64,000 nt of DNA from Roseiarcus sp963835215 (GTDB taxonomy: Bacteria > Pseudomonadota > Alphaproteobacteria > Rhizobiales > Beijerinckiaceae). This document shows, piece by piece, positions 9,308-19,894 of this stretch (position 1 is the first letter of the stretch; each line of letters begins with the position of its first letter). Position numbers and translations under genes: made by a program. The stretch covers positions 1 through 64,000 of the forward strand of contig CAWIES010000001.1 of the NCBI GenBank assembly GCA_963835215.1, written 5' to 3'. The notes beneath the pieces are model-generated. The model did no database searches. It was not told the origin of the DNA and was given only the letters and a program-made list of their open reading frames with translations.

Positions 9308-10453
9308 GGCGCTCGCCTTCGCCAGCATGTTGACGTCGTCTTCGACGTAATAGAATCCGCTGCCGTCCGGCGCAATGGCGAGGCCGAAGAGGTCGCCGTT
9401 GCCAGGCGGCGACTGCGCCTGATTGGAATCGACCCACTGCGCCGACAGTTGCTTGCCGGAAGCGGGATCGAACTCGACCACCTGTCCGTTCTTGCCGTTG
9501 GTGACGAGGATATGGCCGCTCCCGGTCACGCACAGCGCGAGCGGGCGCTGCAGCATCCCGCCCTGGTCACGGTGCGCCCGGTCCCCGCGCTCGACGTGCG
9601 CGTCAGCGCGTCGGGGATCGCGACGATGCGATTTTCGATGGCGTCCGACACGTAGAGCGTCGAGCCGATCAGCGCGAGCCCGGTCGGCCCGATGAGGAAG
9701 ACGTCCTTGTCGGCGCGCTGCGACGAACCCGCTGGCGATCACGGTCTGGCTCGTCACCTTCGGGCGGACCGCTGGCGGGAATTGTGAGCTGGATGCGCAG
9801 CACCGTCGCCTTGTTGATGACGACCGGCACGCCGGTGGCGGGATCGAGCTTGGTCGGGGCGCGGCAGATCGTAGCCCGACATGCTGACGAACAGCGTCGC
9901 CGTCGAACCGTTGTCAACGACCGCCATATTGCCCCAGGGGCCGTTGATGTGCGAGCCGGACCAGACGGTCGCGAGCTCGCCGTTGGCGTCGAACACCAGC
10001 AAGCAGCCGGCGCCCTTGGTCGCCGTCGTGCCGTCGGTGCTCGGCGTGCTGCCGACGATCACCCAGCCGCTCTTGAGCACGGCCATCGCCGTGGTGAGGC
10101 CGATGCCGCCGGGACATTGCGGCAGGGTTCTGCGGCAGTTTGGCGAACAGCGTCATCGCGTGGGTCGACGGGCTGTAGATCGATGATCGTGCCGCCGGTG
10201 CCCTGCAGGTTCGACTGGTTGTTGAAATTGTCGACCAGCACGTCGCCCTGATGGATCTTGCCGACGCTCGCCGGCGCGACGACGACCGCGTAGGGGTTGA
10301 GATCGCCGTTGTCGGTGATGGTCGAAGCCAACGTCGGAGTGGTGGCGCAGACCTTCGAGAACGCCGTCGGCGCGCGCCGGCGCTGCGCACAGCAGTAAGC
10401 GTCGTCGCCAGAGCGCCGAGCGCCGCCGCGTCGCCAAATCGTCGAATGTTCAT
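9304..10453 (-). CDS. Secreted beta-propeller protein, TIGR03118-like (multiple frameshifts)
   Basis: Pieces in all three leftward frames assemble into one exported protein: start MNIRRFGDAAALGALATT, then DNGDLNPYAVVVAPASVGKI, DVLVDNFNNQSNLQGTGGTI, GCLLVFDANGELATVWSG, HINGPWGNMAVVD, KLDPATGVPV and NGDLFGLAIAPDGSGFYYVED. These are NHL/propeller-type repeats of the TIGR03118 family. The stop codon is lost in a frame change; removal of one C near 9302 would place a TGA overlapping the efeB GTG. The end is therefore approximate. A role in an iron operon is unexpected and untested. Confidence 0.65.
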
Positions 10454-10498
10454 CATGTCGCTCGCCTTCATTGGGGCAGAATTGGCGGCGGATCGCGC

Positions 10499-12226
10499 TC
10501 AGAAGGTGATGTTGGTGCGCACGCCCGACCACCAACTCGTTCTTGATCTTCTGCGTCGGATCGTTGGGATTGACGATGCCGGCGCCGGGATTGAAGACGT
10601 ATTGGAGGTCAGGCTGAACCTGCCACCACGGCATGACCTGATATTGATAGGTCGCCTCGAACACGGTCTCGTTGTGGCGGATCGGCGAGTAGACGCCTGG
10701 GTTGTAGAAGCCGCCGTGTCCTCGTCGAGCCCCGTCGCGCTGTTGCTGACCTGGGTGAAGTCCACGCCGAGGCCGGCCGTGTCGTCGTCGCGCCCGAAGA
10801 ACGGCTCGTGCATCGTCAGGCCGGCGTTCAGGCTGAAGGCTGATGAGGTTGCGATCCTGCAGCGGCGTGAACATCGGCCGGAGGAACACGTTGATGTTGC
10901 GATCCGGGTCCTCGGAGCGCCAGATCATCTGGTCGACGACCGCGTAGAACGCGTAGTCGCCGCGATGAGTCGCCGGCGTTCCGTTGCTGTCGGAGTTGGC
11001 GAGCGGGAGCCCCGTATTGTCGTAGCGCAGGTCGGCGAAGTCTTCGCTGTCGTACCAGACGCCGATTTTGTAGGTGCGCGCGAGCGGCTCGGCTTCGCCC
11101 GCCTGCACCAGCGTGCCGGGGCCGGGATAGGCGAACTGCAATTCGGCGATCGCCAGCACGCCGCCGTTGAGCGGGAAGCTCACCCCATAGGGATCCGCCC
11201 TTTGCGGGTCGCCGTTGGGGTTGGGCGCTGGGCTGCCGTTGTAAATGCCGGCGAGCAGCGTGAAGTTGTCGCCGATATGGGCTCTGCCGCGCACGCCGAG
11301 GGCCGACAGCGGGTAGGCGGGGCCGCCGCCCGGCATATCGGCCGAGGGCAGCATCGGCCAACCGAACATCGTGTTGACGAAATAGCCGGCGTTCTGGCTG
11401 ACCATGAATTCCTGGTCGATGCTCTGCTGGCCGATCTTGACGTCGAACGCATCGCCGAATTTCTGCTGATACCAAAGCTCCCACACGCGGGTGCCGCTGA
11501 TCGGCTTCGATGCCGCTGGCGGTCTGCAGCGAATAGAGATTGGTGGCGCTGAGATTGCCGCCGTGGATCTGCAGCGCGCTGGCGTTGAACAGTGCCGCCG
11601 TTCAGGCCGAAAGCGCGCTGGGTGTCGAGCTGCAAGGTCGCGGTGGTCAGGCCGTTGTATTCGGCGCCCTGACGCACGCCGCCGGTCGCGTTGCCGATCA
11701 CTTCGCTGTTCTCGACGATGCTGAGGGTCATCCCGTATTTGGCCAGCGCGGTGCGCAGGCCCCACATGTCGCCGAGCAGATTGGAGCTGCGCCCGGCGGT
11801 GCTCAGGAAGCCGAAGGGGCCCCCTGGCGTCGCCAGCGTCGGGGTCGCGGCGGCGGGCGCCGCGCCCGCCGGCTGCGCGACGACATCGCCGGACGCAGGC
11901 GTGGCGGCCGTGCTCGGAGCCGCGGGAGCGCCGATTGGCGTCTCGACGAACTCGCCGGAGGTGTCGGGTTTCGGCGCCGCTGTGGCGTCGGCCGCTTTCG
12001 CGGCGGGAGTGGGGTCGCCCGCTTTCGCGGCAGGGGTGGCGGCGCCCGCTTTCGGACGCGGCGTGACGGCGCTCGCGTTCGGGGGCGCGTCGGCGGCGCT
12101 CGCGTTCGCAGGCGCGGTGGCGTCATCCGCCCATGCCGTCGCCGGCAGACTCGCCACGCACGCGCTCGCAAACAGCGCCGATCGCACAATTCCCGCGAAA
12201 CGACGCGCGGCGTCACCCTGATTCAT
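10499..12226 (-). CDS. OprB-type outer-membrane porin with Ala/Pro-rich N-terminal region (frameshifted)
   Basis: ATG at 12226 with GAGGA just upstream; signal peptide ending SLPATAWA; a long low-complexity Ala/Pro/Thr/Lys segment with repeats of PAAKAGD type (about residues 40-130); then an OprB carbohydrate-porin-like barrel (FGFLSTAGRSSNLLGDMWG, ELWYQQKFGDAFDVKIGQQS, FVNTMFGWPMLPSADMP, AYPLSALGVRGR, ATYQYQVMPWWQVQPDLQY). The chain ends VRTNITF with the C-terminal Phe typical of outer-membrane barrels. Frame changes occur near 11590, 11490, 10840, 10720 and 10520. First gene behind the Irr-like boxes. Confidence 0.8.
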
Positions 12227-12316
12227 CTTGTCCTCGCTAACCGACGGGGTTAAGGGCCCGTTGTCGCTACGCTGTCTATAGCGAAGAAAAAGAGACCGGA
12301 CAATCAATATTGGCTC

Positions 12317-12335
12317 TCTTAGAATCTTTCTAAGA
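12317..12335. promoter_or_regulatory. Irr-type iron control element (ICE)-like palindrome, primary
   Basis: TCTTAGAATCTTTCTAAGA is a perfect 8-3-8 palindrome. It matches the alphaproteobacterial Irr box pattern TTTAGAA-N3-TTCTAAA at 12 of 14 arm positions. It lies 91 bp upstream of the porin start, in an AT-richer patch (about 12295-12470), where it could control the whole iron operon. Regulation by Irr is inferred from motif and context. Confidence 0.7.
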
Positions 12336-12370
12336 AGGTAGTTGAACTGAAATAGCGTGAATTATATTGT

Positions 12371-12387
12371 CTTAGGATCGTTCTAGA
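12371..12387. promoter_or_regulatory. Second, imperfect Irr-type box
   Basis: CTTAGGATCGTTCTAGA repeats the 7-3-7 architecture and most bases of the perfect palindrome 54 bp away. Two sites at this spacing would suit cooperative Irr binding. Weaker match, so less certain. Confidence 0.5.
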
Positions 12388-12869
12388 CACTATGCTTTGG
12401 CGACACTGTGCTGGATATTGTCCGTAAATAAGTCAAATATTCGGAGATGGAAATGCTTCATGACTTTCCGTCTCCTCTCGATTGATTGTCGCGGGGCCTG
12501 TCGGCGGACCTCGTCGGTTGTTCGCTCCTTCGTCGCGCTGCGGTCGCTGGCGCTCGCTCGCCAGCATGTCGGACGCTAGCGCGCGCAACGGACACGCGCC
12601 GCGCGCTCACACTGCGCCGCGTCTCGGCGGGCGTCGGCGCGGGGCTGTCGTTTGTGAACTCATTTGCGACACTGCGCGAAAAGCGGAGTCGCGCCGAAAA
12701 AACCGCTTGCATTCGCAGGCGATTCGCCCAAATAACATTTTGCCCAATACGCACGTGCCTGTGGTCGTGTGTCGGTCGGTGGGGATCTGGACAAGAGGCC
12801 AGTCAACCACCTTCGAAAAAACCGGCAGCCGGAGGCAAACCGGCGCACCCCGCCAAACGGGGGACGCGA

Positions 12870-13215
12870 CTTGAAGCAACGACGGACCGGGCTTTTTTGG
12901 TCTCTGTCGGCCCTCCAAAGGTCGGCTTACCGAAGAGGCTTGTCTATCTTGCCGGGCGTGCGGAAGGGACTTTCCCCTCCGAACGATGGCTGCAAAGGCT
13001 CTGCAGGCGCTTGCCCGCGAAGCTCAGTGGCTACGGCGTAGCATCCGACCGCGTCAACGCGCGCTTCATCGCGGCTCTCAGCCGCGCGAGGCGGGCAATG
13101 TGCGGTCGCGGCGGCGGGTCAACGCCGACGGATCGCGTCTCCACCGCGTGGTCCGTCAAGCGCATCGCCGACGATCCCTTCTTGCCAGGCGGCTTTGCGG
13201 CCGCTCGTCGGAGAT
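12870..13215 (+). ncRNA. Likely speF leader RNA upstream of ornithine decarboxylase
   Basis: Alphaproteobacterial speF genes are known to carry a conserved structured leader of about 400 nt (Rfam speF). The 350 bases before the decarboxylase fit by place and size and contain no plausible gene. They include several stems, for example GGTCGG-CTTA-CCGA near 12920 and a perfect 7-3-7 hairpin CGCGGCT-CTC-AGCCGCG at 13071-13087. I identified it by position, not by covariance, so the boundaries are approximate. Confidence 0.45.
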
Positions 13216-13221
13216 GCCGCT

Positions 13222-14352
13222 ATGACGGATCGTATCAAGGAATTCCTCGCCCGCACCAAGGACGACGGACCGCGTCTGGTCGTCGATCTCGAAGTCGTGC
13301 GCGAGAACTATTTCGCTTTCGCCAAGGCGTTGCCGGACACCCGCGTCTTCTATGCGGTCAAGGCCAATCCGGCGCCCGAGATCCTCGATCTCCTGGCGCG
13401 GCTCGGCTCGTGCTTCGACGCCGCCTCGGTGACCGAGGTCGAGCAGGCGCTGGCCGCTGGCGCCGCGCCCGAGCGCATCAGCTACGGCAACACGATCAAG
13501 AAGGAGCGCGACATCGCGCGCGCCTACGCGCTCGGCGTGCGGCTCTATGCGATCGACAGCGAAGCCGAGGTCGACAAGATCGCGCGCGCCGCGCCCGGCG
13601 CCAAGGTTTTCTGCCGCATCCTCTGCGACGGCGCGGGGGCCGAATGGCCGCTGTCGCGCAAGTTCGGCTGCGCGCCGGAGATGGCGGCGGCGATGCTCGA
13701 GCGCGCCCACGCCAAAGGCCTTGTCGCCCACGGCCTGTCGTTCCACGTCGGATCGCAGCAGCCCAATCCGCGCGCCTGGGACGGCGCGCTGAAGGCCTCG
13801 GCGGCGATCTTCAAGGATCTCGCCGAGCGCGGCATTCAGCTCGCGATGCTCAATCTCGGCGGCGGTTTCCCAACCCGCTATCTCAAGCCGGTGCCGGGCG
13901 TGCGCGCCTATGGCCAGACGATCTTCCGCGCCCTGCGCAAGCATTTCGGCAACCGCATTCCCGAGACGATCATCGAGCCCGGCCGCGGCATGGTCGGCAA
14001 CGCGGGGGTCATCGAGGCGGAGGTCGTGCTGATCTCGCGCAAATCGGCGGACGATCCGCAGCGTTGGGTCTATCTCGACATCGGCAAGTTCAACGGGCTC
14101 GCCGAGACGATGGACGAGATGATCCGCTATCCGATCCGCACCGACTATGACGACGACGTCATGTCGCCTTGCGTGATCGCCGGCCCGACCTGCGACTCGG
14201 TCGACGTGCTCTACGAGAAGGAGCCGTATCTGCTGCCGGTCAGCCTCGAAATCGGCGCCAAAGTGCTGATCGAGGGGACAGGCGCCTATACGACGACCTA
14301 TTCGGCCGTCGGCTTCAACGGCTTTCCCCCGCTCAAGTCCTACGTGATCTGA
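13222..14352 (+). CDS. speF: Ornithine (lysine/ornithine) decarboxylase, alanine-racemase-fold type
   Basis: A 376-residue PLP enzyme of group IV making putrescine from ornithine. The barrel begins with the PLP-lysine motif FYAVKANP (Lys48). Further motifs are SFHVGSQ, the glycine loop NLGGGFPT, EPGRGMVG (phosphate binding), and the C-terminal active-site segment GPTCDSVDVL with its catalytic Cys near residue 320. GGAG lies 8 bases before the ATG at 13222. The length equals the short bacterial/eukaryotic-like ODC class. Intact; followed by 150 bp without features. Confidence 0.93.
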   Translation: MTDRIKEFLARTKDDGPRLVVDLEVVRENYFAFAKALPDTRVFYAVKANPAPEILDLLARLGSCFDAASVTEVEQALAAGAAPERISYGNTIKKERDIARAYALGVRLYAIDSEAEVDKIARAAPGAKVFCRILCDGAGAEWPLSRKFGCAPEMAAAMLERAHAKGLVAHGLSFHVGSQQPNPRAWDGALKASAAIFKDLAERGIQLAMLNLGGGFPTRYLKPVPGVRAYGQTIFRALRKHFGNRIPETIIEPGRGMVGNAGVIEAEVVLISRKSADDPQRWVYLDIGKFNGLAETMDEMIRYPIRTDYDDDVMSPCVIAGPTCDSVDVLYEKEPYLLPVSLEIGAKVLIEGTGAYTTTYSAVGFNGFPPLKSYVI

Positions 14353-14502
14353 CCGGTTCGACGGTCCAGCCCGCCTGCGTCGCCCCACAGCGCCGCAGGC
14401 GGACGCGCGTGTGCGCCGGTCTGTCCTTGCGCTTGTCTCGGCGCCACGCCCCTGCTAGGTCAGGCCGCAAATTCCTCCCCATTTCGTAAGGACGTTTCGC
14501 CC

Positions 14503-16160
<1,658 letters not shown>

Positions 16161-16202
16161 GCGCGAACGCGGAGCTGATGCATCGCCGCCGGTTCTTCAA
16201 TC

Positions 16203-16976
16203 TTACAAGCCGTCAATCAGCGTCTTACCCTGCCGCCAGTGCTGCAGCGCGCTTTTGGCGAATATGCTGGCGTCGAAATTTTTCTTGGCGGCGACCGCCT
16301 CAAGCGCGGCGATCGCCTGCGGTTCGGCGATCCGCATACAGCCTAGCGCCGCGCGGAAACGGATGCAGTCATTGGCGCCGTCGAGCAGCGGGATCAGCTG
16401 TTCGAGCAATCCGCGCGCCTTGATCTCGCGCAGGATGGGGACGCCCTCGCCAATGACGCGATTTCTCGCCTCCAGGTCGCTGGGGTCTTCGACATAGTCG
16501 AGGAAACGAGCCCAGTCGAGCCGCGTTGCGGAATCCTTAAAACACGCCAGAAGCTCATCGTCGGACATGTTCTGCAGGCTCGGCGTCTGGGGCGGCGGCC
16601 GCCGCGCGGCCGCCCTGAAGCCTACAACGTCACGAGTCGGAAGCTCCTCTGCGAGCGCAACCCACGTGGAGCTCGCCCATTCCTCGTCGCTGGAAAAGAA
16701 CTGGCCCGCCGCACACATGCGCACATGAGGATCGTCGCTGTCCATTAGCCCGCGCATCTGCGCGATCGACAGACGCCCGCGCAACTCAGGGCCGATGGCC
16801 CGGATGTCGGCCGCGGCTTTGAGGCTTTCAGGCGTGTGTTCCGTTTCCTCCTGCGGCGCATTGGGTCCTCGGCGCAACATTTCGTAGATGCGGCCTGCCC
16901 TCGTCAGTTTGGCGGTCGCCACGAATGTTTCGAGCAGACTTTCGTCGCTCATCGCTGAATAGCCATTGGCGCTCAT
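16203..16976 (-). CDS. DUF2019-like tandem-domain protein, putative immunity protein
   Basis: A 257-residue soluble helical protein with two copies of a DUF2019-like unit, each starting MSDESLLETF or MSDDELLACF and continuing with an ALGC-type HEAT-like helix pair (RMCAAGQFF in copy one; FRAALGCMRIAEPQAIAAL in copy two). DUF2019 proteins often accompany polymorphic toxins. Its ATG overlaps the stop of the toxin-like gene by four bases (ATGA), so the two are translationally coupled. No signal peptide. I infer an immunity role from fold and coupling; I have no direct proof. Confidence 0.65.
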   Translation of the reverse strand: MSANGYSAMSDESLLETFVATAKLTRAGRIYEMLRRGPNAPQEETEHTPESLKAAADIRAIGPELRGRLSIAQMRGLMDSDDPHVRMCAAGQFFSSDEEWASSTWVALAEELPTRDVVGFRAAARRPPPQTPSLQNMSDDELLACFKDSATRLDWARFLDYVEDPSDLEARNRVIGEGVPILREIKARGLLEQLIPLLDGANDCIRFRAALGCMRIAEPQAIAALEAVAAKKNFDASIFAKSALQHWRQGKTLIDGL

Positions 16977-17986
16977 TGCAGCACTCCAAACATCCGCAGC
17001 GCCTGCAAACCGGCCGCATATTGCGAATCGTAGTCCAATTCGTTGACGATCAATCTATGCAGACGGCGAGCTTGATCGAGATTGTCCGCGCTGTTGTAAA
17101 AGGCGCTGATCAGCTCGTGCTTGAGGCGCGGAACCCAGACGATGTTGCTGGGATCGTCGATCGCCGCGCGCCCGAATTTCTCGACGGCGTCAGCCAGCGG
17201 CGACTTGGCGATGTTGGCGGGGTTCTGCTCGACAATATGATGCTGCTCATAGCCAAGCTGGTTTTGCGTCGGCGGCGTTTGCAGCTCCTCAAACGTCTCG
17301 GGCTGATCGAGGCTTGAGCGCAACTGGGCGAGAACGCGGTCCTCGTCGGTATTGGTCGGCGTCGAATCGAGGATGTACAGCGCGGCTTCAATGGCGGCTC
17401 GGATGGGACTGCTCCAGGTGGCGAATTCCCAACCATCGGTCAGCGCTTCCTTCGCCGCGCGGCGAACGAATTTGCGCGCTTCGCGCATCGCCACGCGCCA
17501 TCTCGGCTCCCCGGCGTCGGGTGGCCGCGTTGTCAGCGCGCCGCCCCACGGCGCGTTCGGCTTCGTGGCGAACCAGCCGCGATTGGGCGGCGCCTGGGTT
17601 CGCGGATGTTTCGCCGGGTCCCAATCCTTGAGCAGGCCACTCGAAAAGAGTTGTTCGGCGAGTTCCAACGAGCCAAGCGATGCGCCCTCTTTGACGACAG
17701 AAGGCGGATCGGGAAGGCGCAGCAGGAGCGCAGCGATCTTCGCGAGCGCATGGTCGCCCCGTTCCAGAGCTCGTGCGACCCCGGCGAGACCTTGGCGCTT
17801 GGCGGCGGCGTCGATCGGCAGGCCGAAGACGTCGCTCAATTCGTCGTCGAGTTCGTCGGTCGGGCGGACGGTCCAGCTGTAACCGCCGCCAGGCAGCGGA
17901 GAGCGCACCAGCATCGGAACCGCGCCAAGGAACAGGCCGTCTTCGCCGCAGCGGACGCCGGCGTCCGTCAAGCGGAAGAAACGCAT
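16973..17986 (-). CDS. Putative nuclease toxin with C-terminal HNH/EHH-type domain
   Basis: A 337-residue protein in three parts: an N-terminal region (MRFFRLTDAGVRC...RPTDELDDELSDVFGLP) rich in small helices with the phrase LAKIAALLLRLPDPP; a linker with WDPAKHPR, a phrase that I recall preceding toxin tips in rhizobial proteins; and a C-terminal part with GYEQHHIVEQN (residues 246-256) and DDPSNIVWVPRLKHELISAFYN, a His-His/Asn/His arrangement of HNH-superfamily nucleases. No signal peptide, Rhs or VgrG domain is present. The start at ATG 17986 is favoured over 18049, whose extra 21 residues look non-coding. Coupled to the DUF2019 gene downstream. Confidence 0.65.
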   Translation of the reverse strand: MRFFRLTDAGVRCGEDGLFLGAVPMLVRSPLPGGGYSWTVRPTDELDDELSDVFGLPIDAAAKRQGLAGVARALERGDHALAKIAALLLRLPDPPSVVKEGASLGSLELAEQLFSSGLLKDWDPAKHPRTQAPPNRGWFATKPNAPWGGALTTRPPDAGEPRWRVAMREARKFVRRAAKEALTDGWEFATWSSPIRAAIEAALYILDSTPTNTDEDRVLAQLRSSLDQPETFEELQTPPTQNQLGYEQHHIVEQNPANIAKSPLADAVEKFGRAAIDDPSNIVWVPRLKHELISAFYNSADNLDQARRLHRLIVNELDYDSQYAAGLQALRMFGVLQ

Positions 17987-18125
17987 CTCACAAAATGAGC
18001 CCAAGTCCGTCCCCGCATTCCAAAGTGCGCTAGAACAAAATTGGAACATAGAGAGAACAATGAGTCAAGATTTTGTCTTGAAGGCGGGCGCCAATCGCGC
18101 CGGAAAACGTCGCTTCCCTCGCCCC

Positions 18126-19601
18126 TCAATTTCCCTCTCGCAACCCCTCCGCGCCCGGCGCGTCGTCGCGGACGTGGATGACGGCGAACTTGTCGGCGTA
18201 GAGGCGGCGCCAGCCGGGCTCGTCGTCCATCGCTTCATTGGCCGGATCGCCGGGGGCGAGCAGGGTCCAGGCGATGTCGTATTGCTTCAGCGTCGCTTCG
18301 ATTGTCTTGCGATCTCCGGCGGCGATCTTGCCATAGAGGTCGAGGAAAGCGTCGCCATACATGTCGGCGCGCCCGTCGATGAAGGGCTTGACGCCGGCGC
18401 CGATCAGATAGCCGCCGAAGGCGTAGCCGTTGAGGACCGGGGCGTCCCGCAGCACCGGCGGCGCCGCGCGCAGGGCGGAAATCGGCGCGGTCGGCGAATC
18501 GACGCGGGCGATCGGCAGCGCGATCCGCACGCCAATCAGCGCCAGAGCCGCCGCCGCCCCGACCAGGATCGTTTCGTGCGAAAGTCGCCCCCTGACGGGC
18601 GCCAAAGCGCCGAGCGCGCGGGCGATCGCGGGGGCGAGCAGCATCGGCGCGAGAATGGCGAGCAGCGTCTGATGGCGCCCGTGCTGCAGCGCGAGGTGGA
18701 TGAGGCCGACGAGGAGCGCGGCGCGCAGCCAGGGCAGGGTCGTCGGGCGGATCAGCACAAAGGCGATCAGCGCCAGCAGCGCCAGCTCCATCGGGCCGGG
18801 ATGGGCGAAATTCTCGGGACGCCATTCGCCGATCTCGCCAAGGTGAGCGAGGCCGAGCAGGCGGATGGGGAAGATCAGGCCGTCGACGCCGAACGGCGTC
18901 AGCATCGCCGCCGCCAGGCTCGCTGCGGCGAACAGGCTCCAGTCGCGCGCGACTGCGAGCCTTTCGTCGGCGGACGCGGCGAGCAGCGCCTCGAGCGCGA
19001 AGGGCGCGATCAGCGCCAGGCCGAAGGCAAAGCCGCCGTGGAGATTGGCCCAGAGGGTCATCACCAGCGCCAGCGGCAGCGGCGGGGCGCGGCCGGCGTC
19101 GCGCGCGCCCAGCAGCCCGACGCTCCACAGCGCGAGCAGCGGCAGCGCGAGGATATGGGGCCGGGCGAGCAGGCTCGGGGCGAGCAGCAAGGCGCTGAGT
19201 GCGGTAAGGACAAGCAGCGCTGCGCCGGTGAGATCGCGCGCCGCGCGCCGCGCCGCAATCGCGATCGCCGCGCCCGCCGCCGCGCCGGTCAGCAGCGCGA
19301 CGCCGCTCCAGCCAGCGGCGCGGAACGCGAGCGCCATCAGGACTTCCGACAGCCATTCCTGCGCCGTCCACGGCTGGCCGGCGAACGAGAACGAGAAGGG
19401 ATCAACGCGCGGGATCGCGCCATGGGCGAGGATCCACTGGCCGGTCGCGACATGCGACCAGGTGTCGCCGTCGTTGAGCACGGCCGGCGAAAAGGCGGCG
19501 AGCGCGAACACGGCGAGGCCGATGAGCAGCGGCGCGGCCTCGAACGGGCGCACTGTTGCGCCCGCCGGCGGCGCGGCGACTGGGTGAAGCGCGATCGACA
19601 T
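18126..19601 (-). CDS. Polytopic membrane protein, GT-C glycosyltransferase-like
   Basis: A 491-residue inner-membrane protein with about ten hydrophobic helices. Between the first two helices is a loop with LNDGDTWSHVATGQWIL and RVDPFSFSFAGQPWTAQEWLSE, the acidic-loop position used by GT-C glycosyltransferases (DxD-like). The C-terminal domain (about 400-491) is soluble and includes FIDGRADMYGDAFLDLYGKI. The family is widespread but uncharacterised in alphaproteobacteria as far as I know. The donor and acceptor cannot be predicted. Single gene, with no linked cell-wall locus. Confidence 0.6.
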   Translation of the reverse strand: MSIALHPVAAPPAGATVRPFEAAPLLIGLAVFALAAFSPAVLNDGDTWSHVATGQWILAHGAIPRVDPFSFSFAGQPWTAQEWLSEVLMALAFRAAGWSGVALLTGAAAGAAIAIAARRAARDLTGAALLVLTALSALLLAPSLLARPHILALPLLALWSVGLLGARDAGRAPPLPLALVMTLWANLHGGFAFGLALIAPFALEALLAASADERLAVARDWSLFAAASLAAAMLTPFGVDGLIFPIRLLGLAHLGEIGEWRPENFAHPGPMELALLALIAFVLIRPTTLPWLRAALLVGLIHLALQHGRHQTLLAILAPMLLAPAIARALGALAPVRGRLSHETILVGAAAALALIGVRIALPIARVDSPTAPISALRAAPPVLRDAPVLNGYAFGGYLIGAGVKPFIDGRADMYGDAFLDLYGKIAAGDRKTIEATLKQYDIAWTLLAPGDPANEAMDDEPGWRRLYADKFAVIHVRDDAPGAEGLREGN

Positions 19602-19672
19602 GACCGCGAAGTCTGGCGCAAAAGGCGATAACGGGCGGTTAAGGATGACGCCTTAAAGGGGCGGGTCGGCCG

Positions 19673-19888
19673 TCAGCTCACCTCGACGATGCGCGAGAAT
19701 GGGATGCACGCGGCGCGCGGCGCGCGGCTCTCCTCGTCCCCTCGCTGGCGGAGCGCCCCAGCGGGGACGGCGAGGTAGCCGAGCTTCTTTGCCTGCGCGA
19801 AGATCTCGATTGCGCTCGCGCGCGTCTCGAGGCTGAAGACCCAATTGCGGTCCTCGCCAGCGTCCACCGTGATGCGCCTGATTTCCAT
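19673..19888 (-). CDS. Small protein of 71 residues, unknown
   Basis: ATG at 19888, with GGAGGG 10 bases upstream inside the last codons of the MFS gene, so translation is probably coupled to that gene. The protein has an N-terminal segment RRITVDAGEDRNWVFSLETR, a helix AIEIFAQAKKLGYLAV and a short basic tail. No signal peptide or membrane helix. I do not recognise the family; codon position bias and the good ribosome site argue that it is a gene. Confidence 0.5.
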   Translation of the reverse strand: MEIRRITVDAGEDRNWVFSLETRASAIEIFAQAKKLGYLAVPAGALRQRGDEESRAPRAACIPFSRIVEVS

Positions 19889-19894
19889 CTTCAA

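Noticed and set aside
7986..10453. efeB and the propeller gene as decayed pseudogenes.
   Set aside because: Each frame segment keeps perfect family motifs with no stop-rich or eroded stretches; the pattern is that of many sequencing indels in one patch.
10251..11552. A 433-residue rightward frame over the porin region.
   Set aside because: Antisense shadow of the porin; no recognisable domain, and the opposite strand carries barrel sequence and a C-terminal Phe.
12885..12905. An intrinsic terminator at GGACCGGGCTTTTTTGG.
   Set aside because: No adequate stem directly before the T-run and it lies inside the probable decarboxylase leader; it could be part of the leader structure.
12486..14150. 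A 554-residue frame covering the decarboxylase leader and gene.
   Set aside because: It is out of frame with the PLP enzyme, is Arg-rich, and has no family features.
18060..19631. A 523-residue rightward frame over the membrane protein gene.
   Set aside because: It is Arg/Gln-rich shadow sequence on the strand opposite to a gene with clear membrane helices and motifs.
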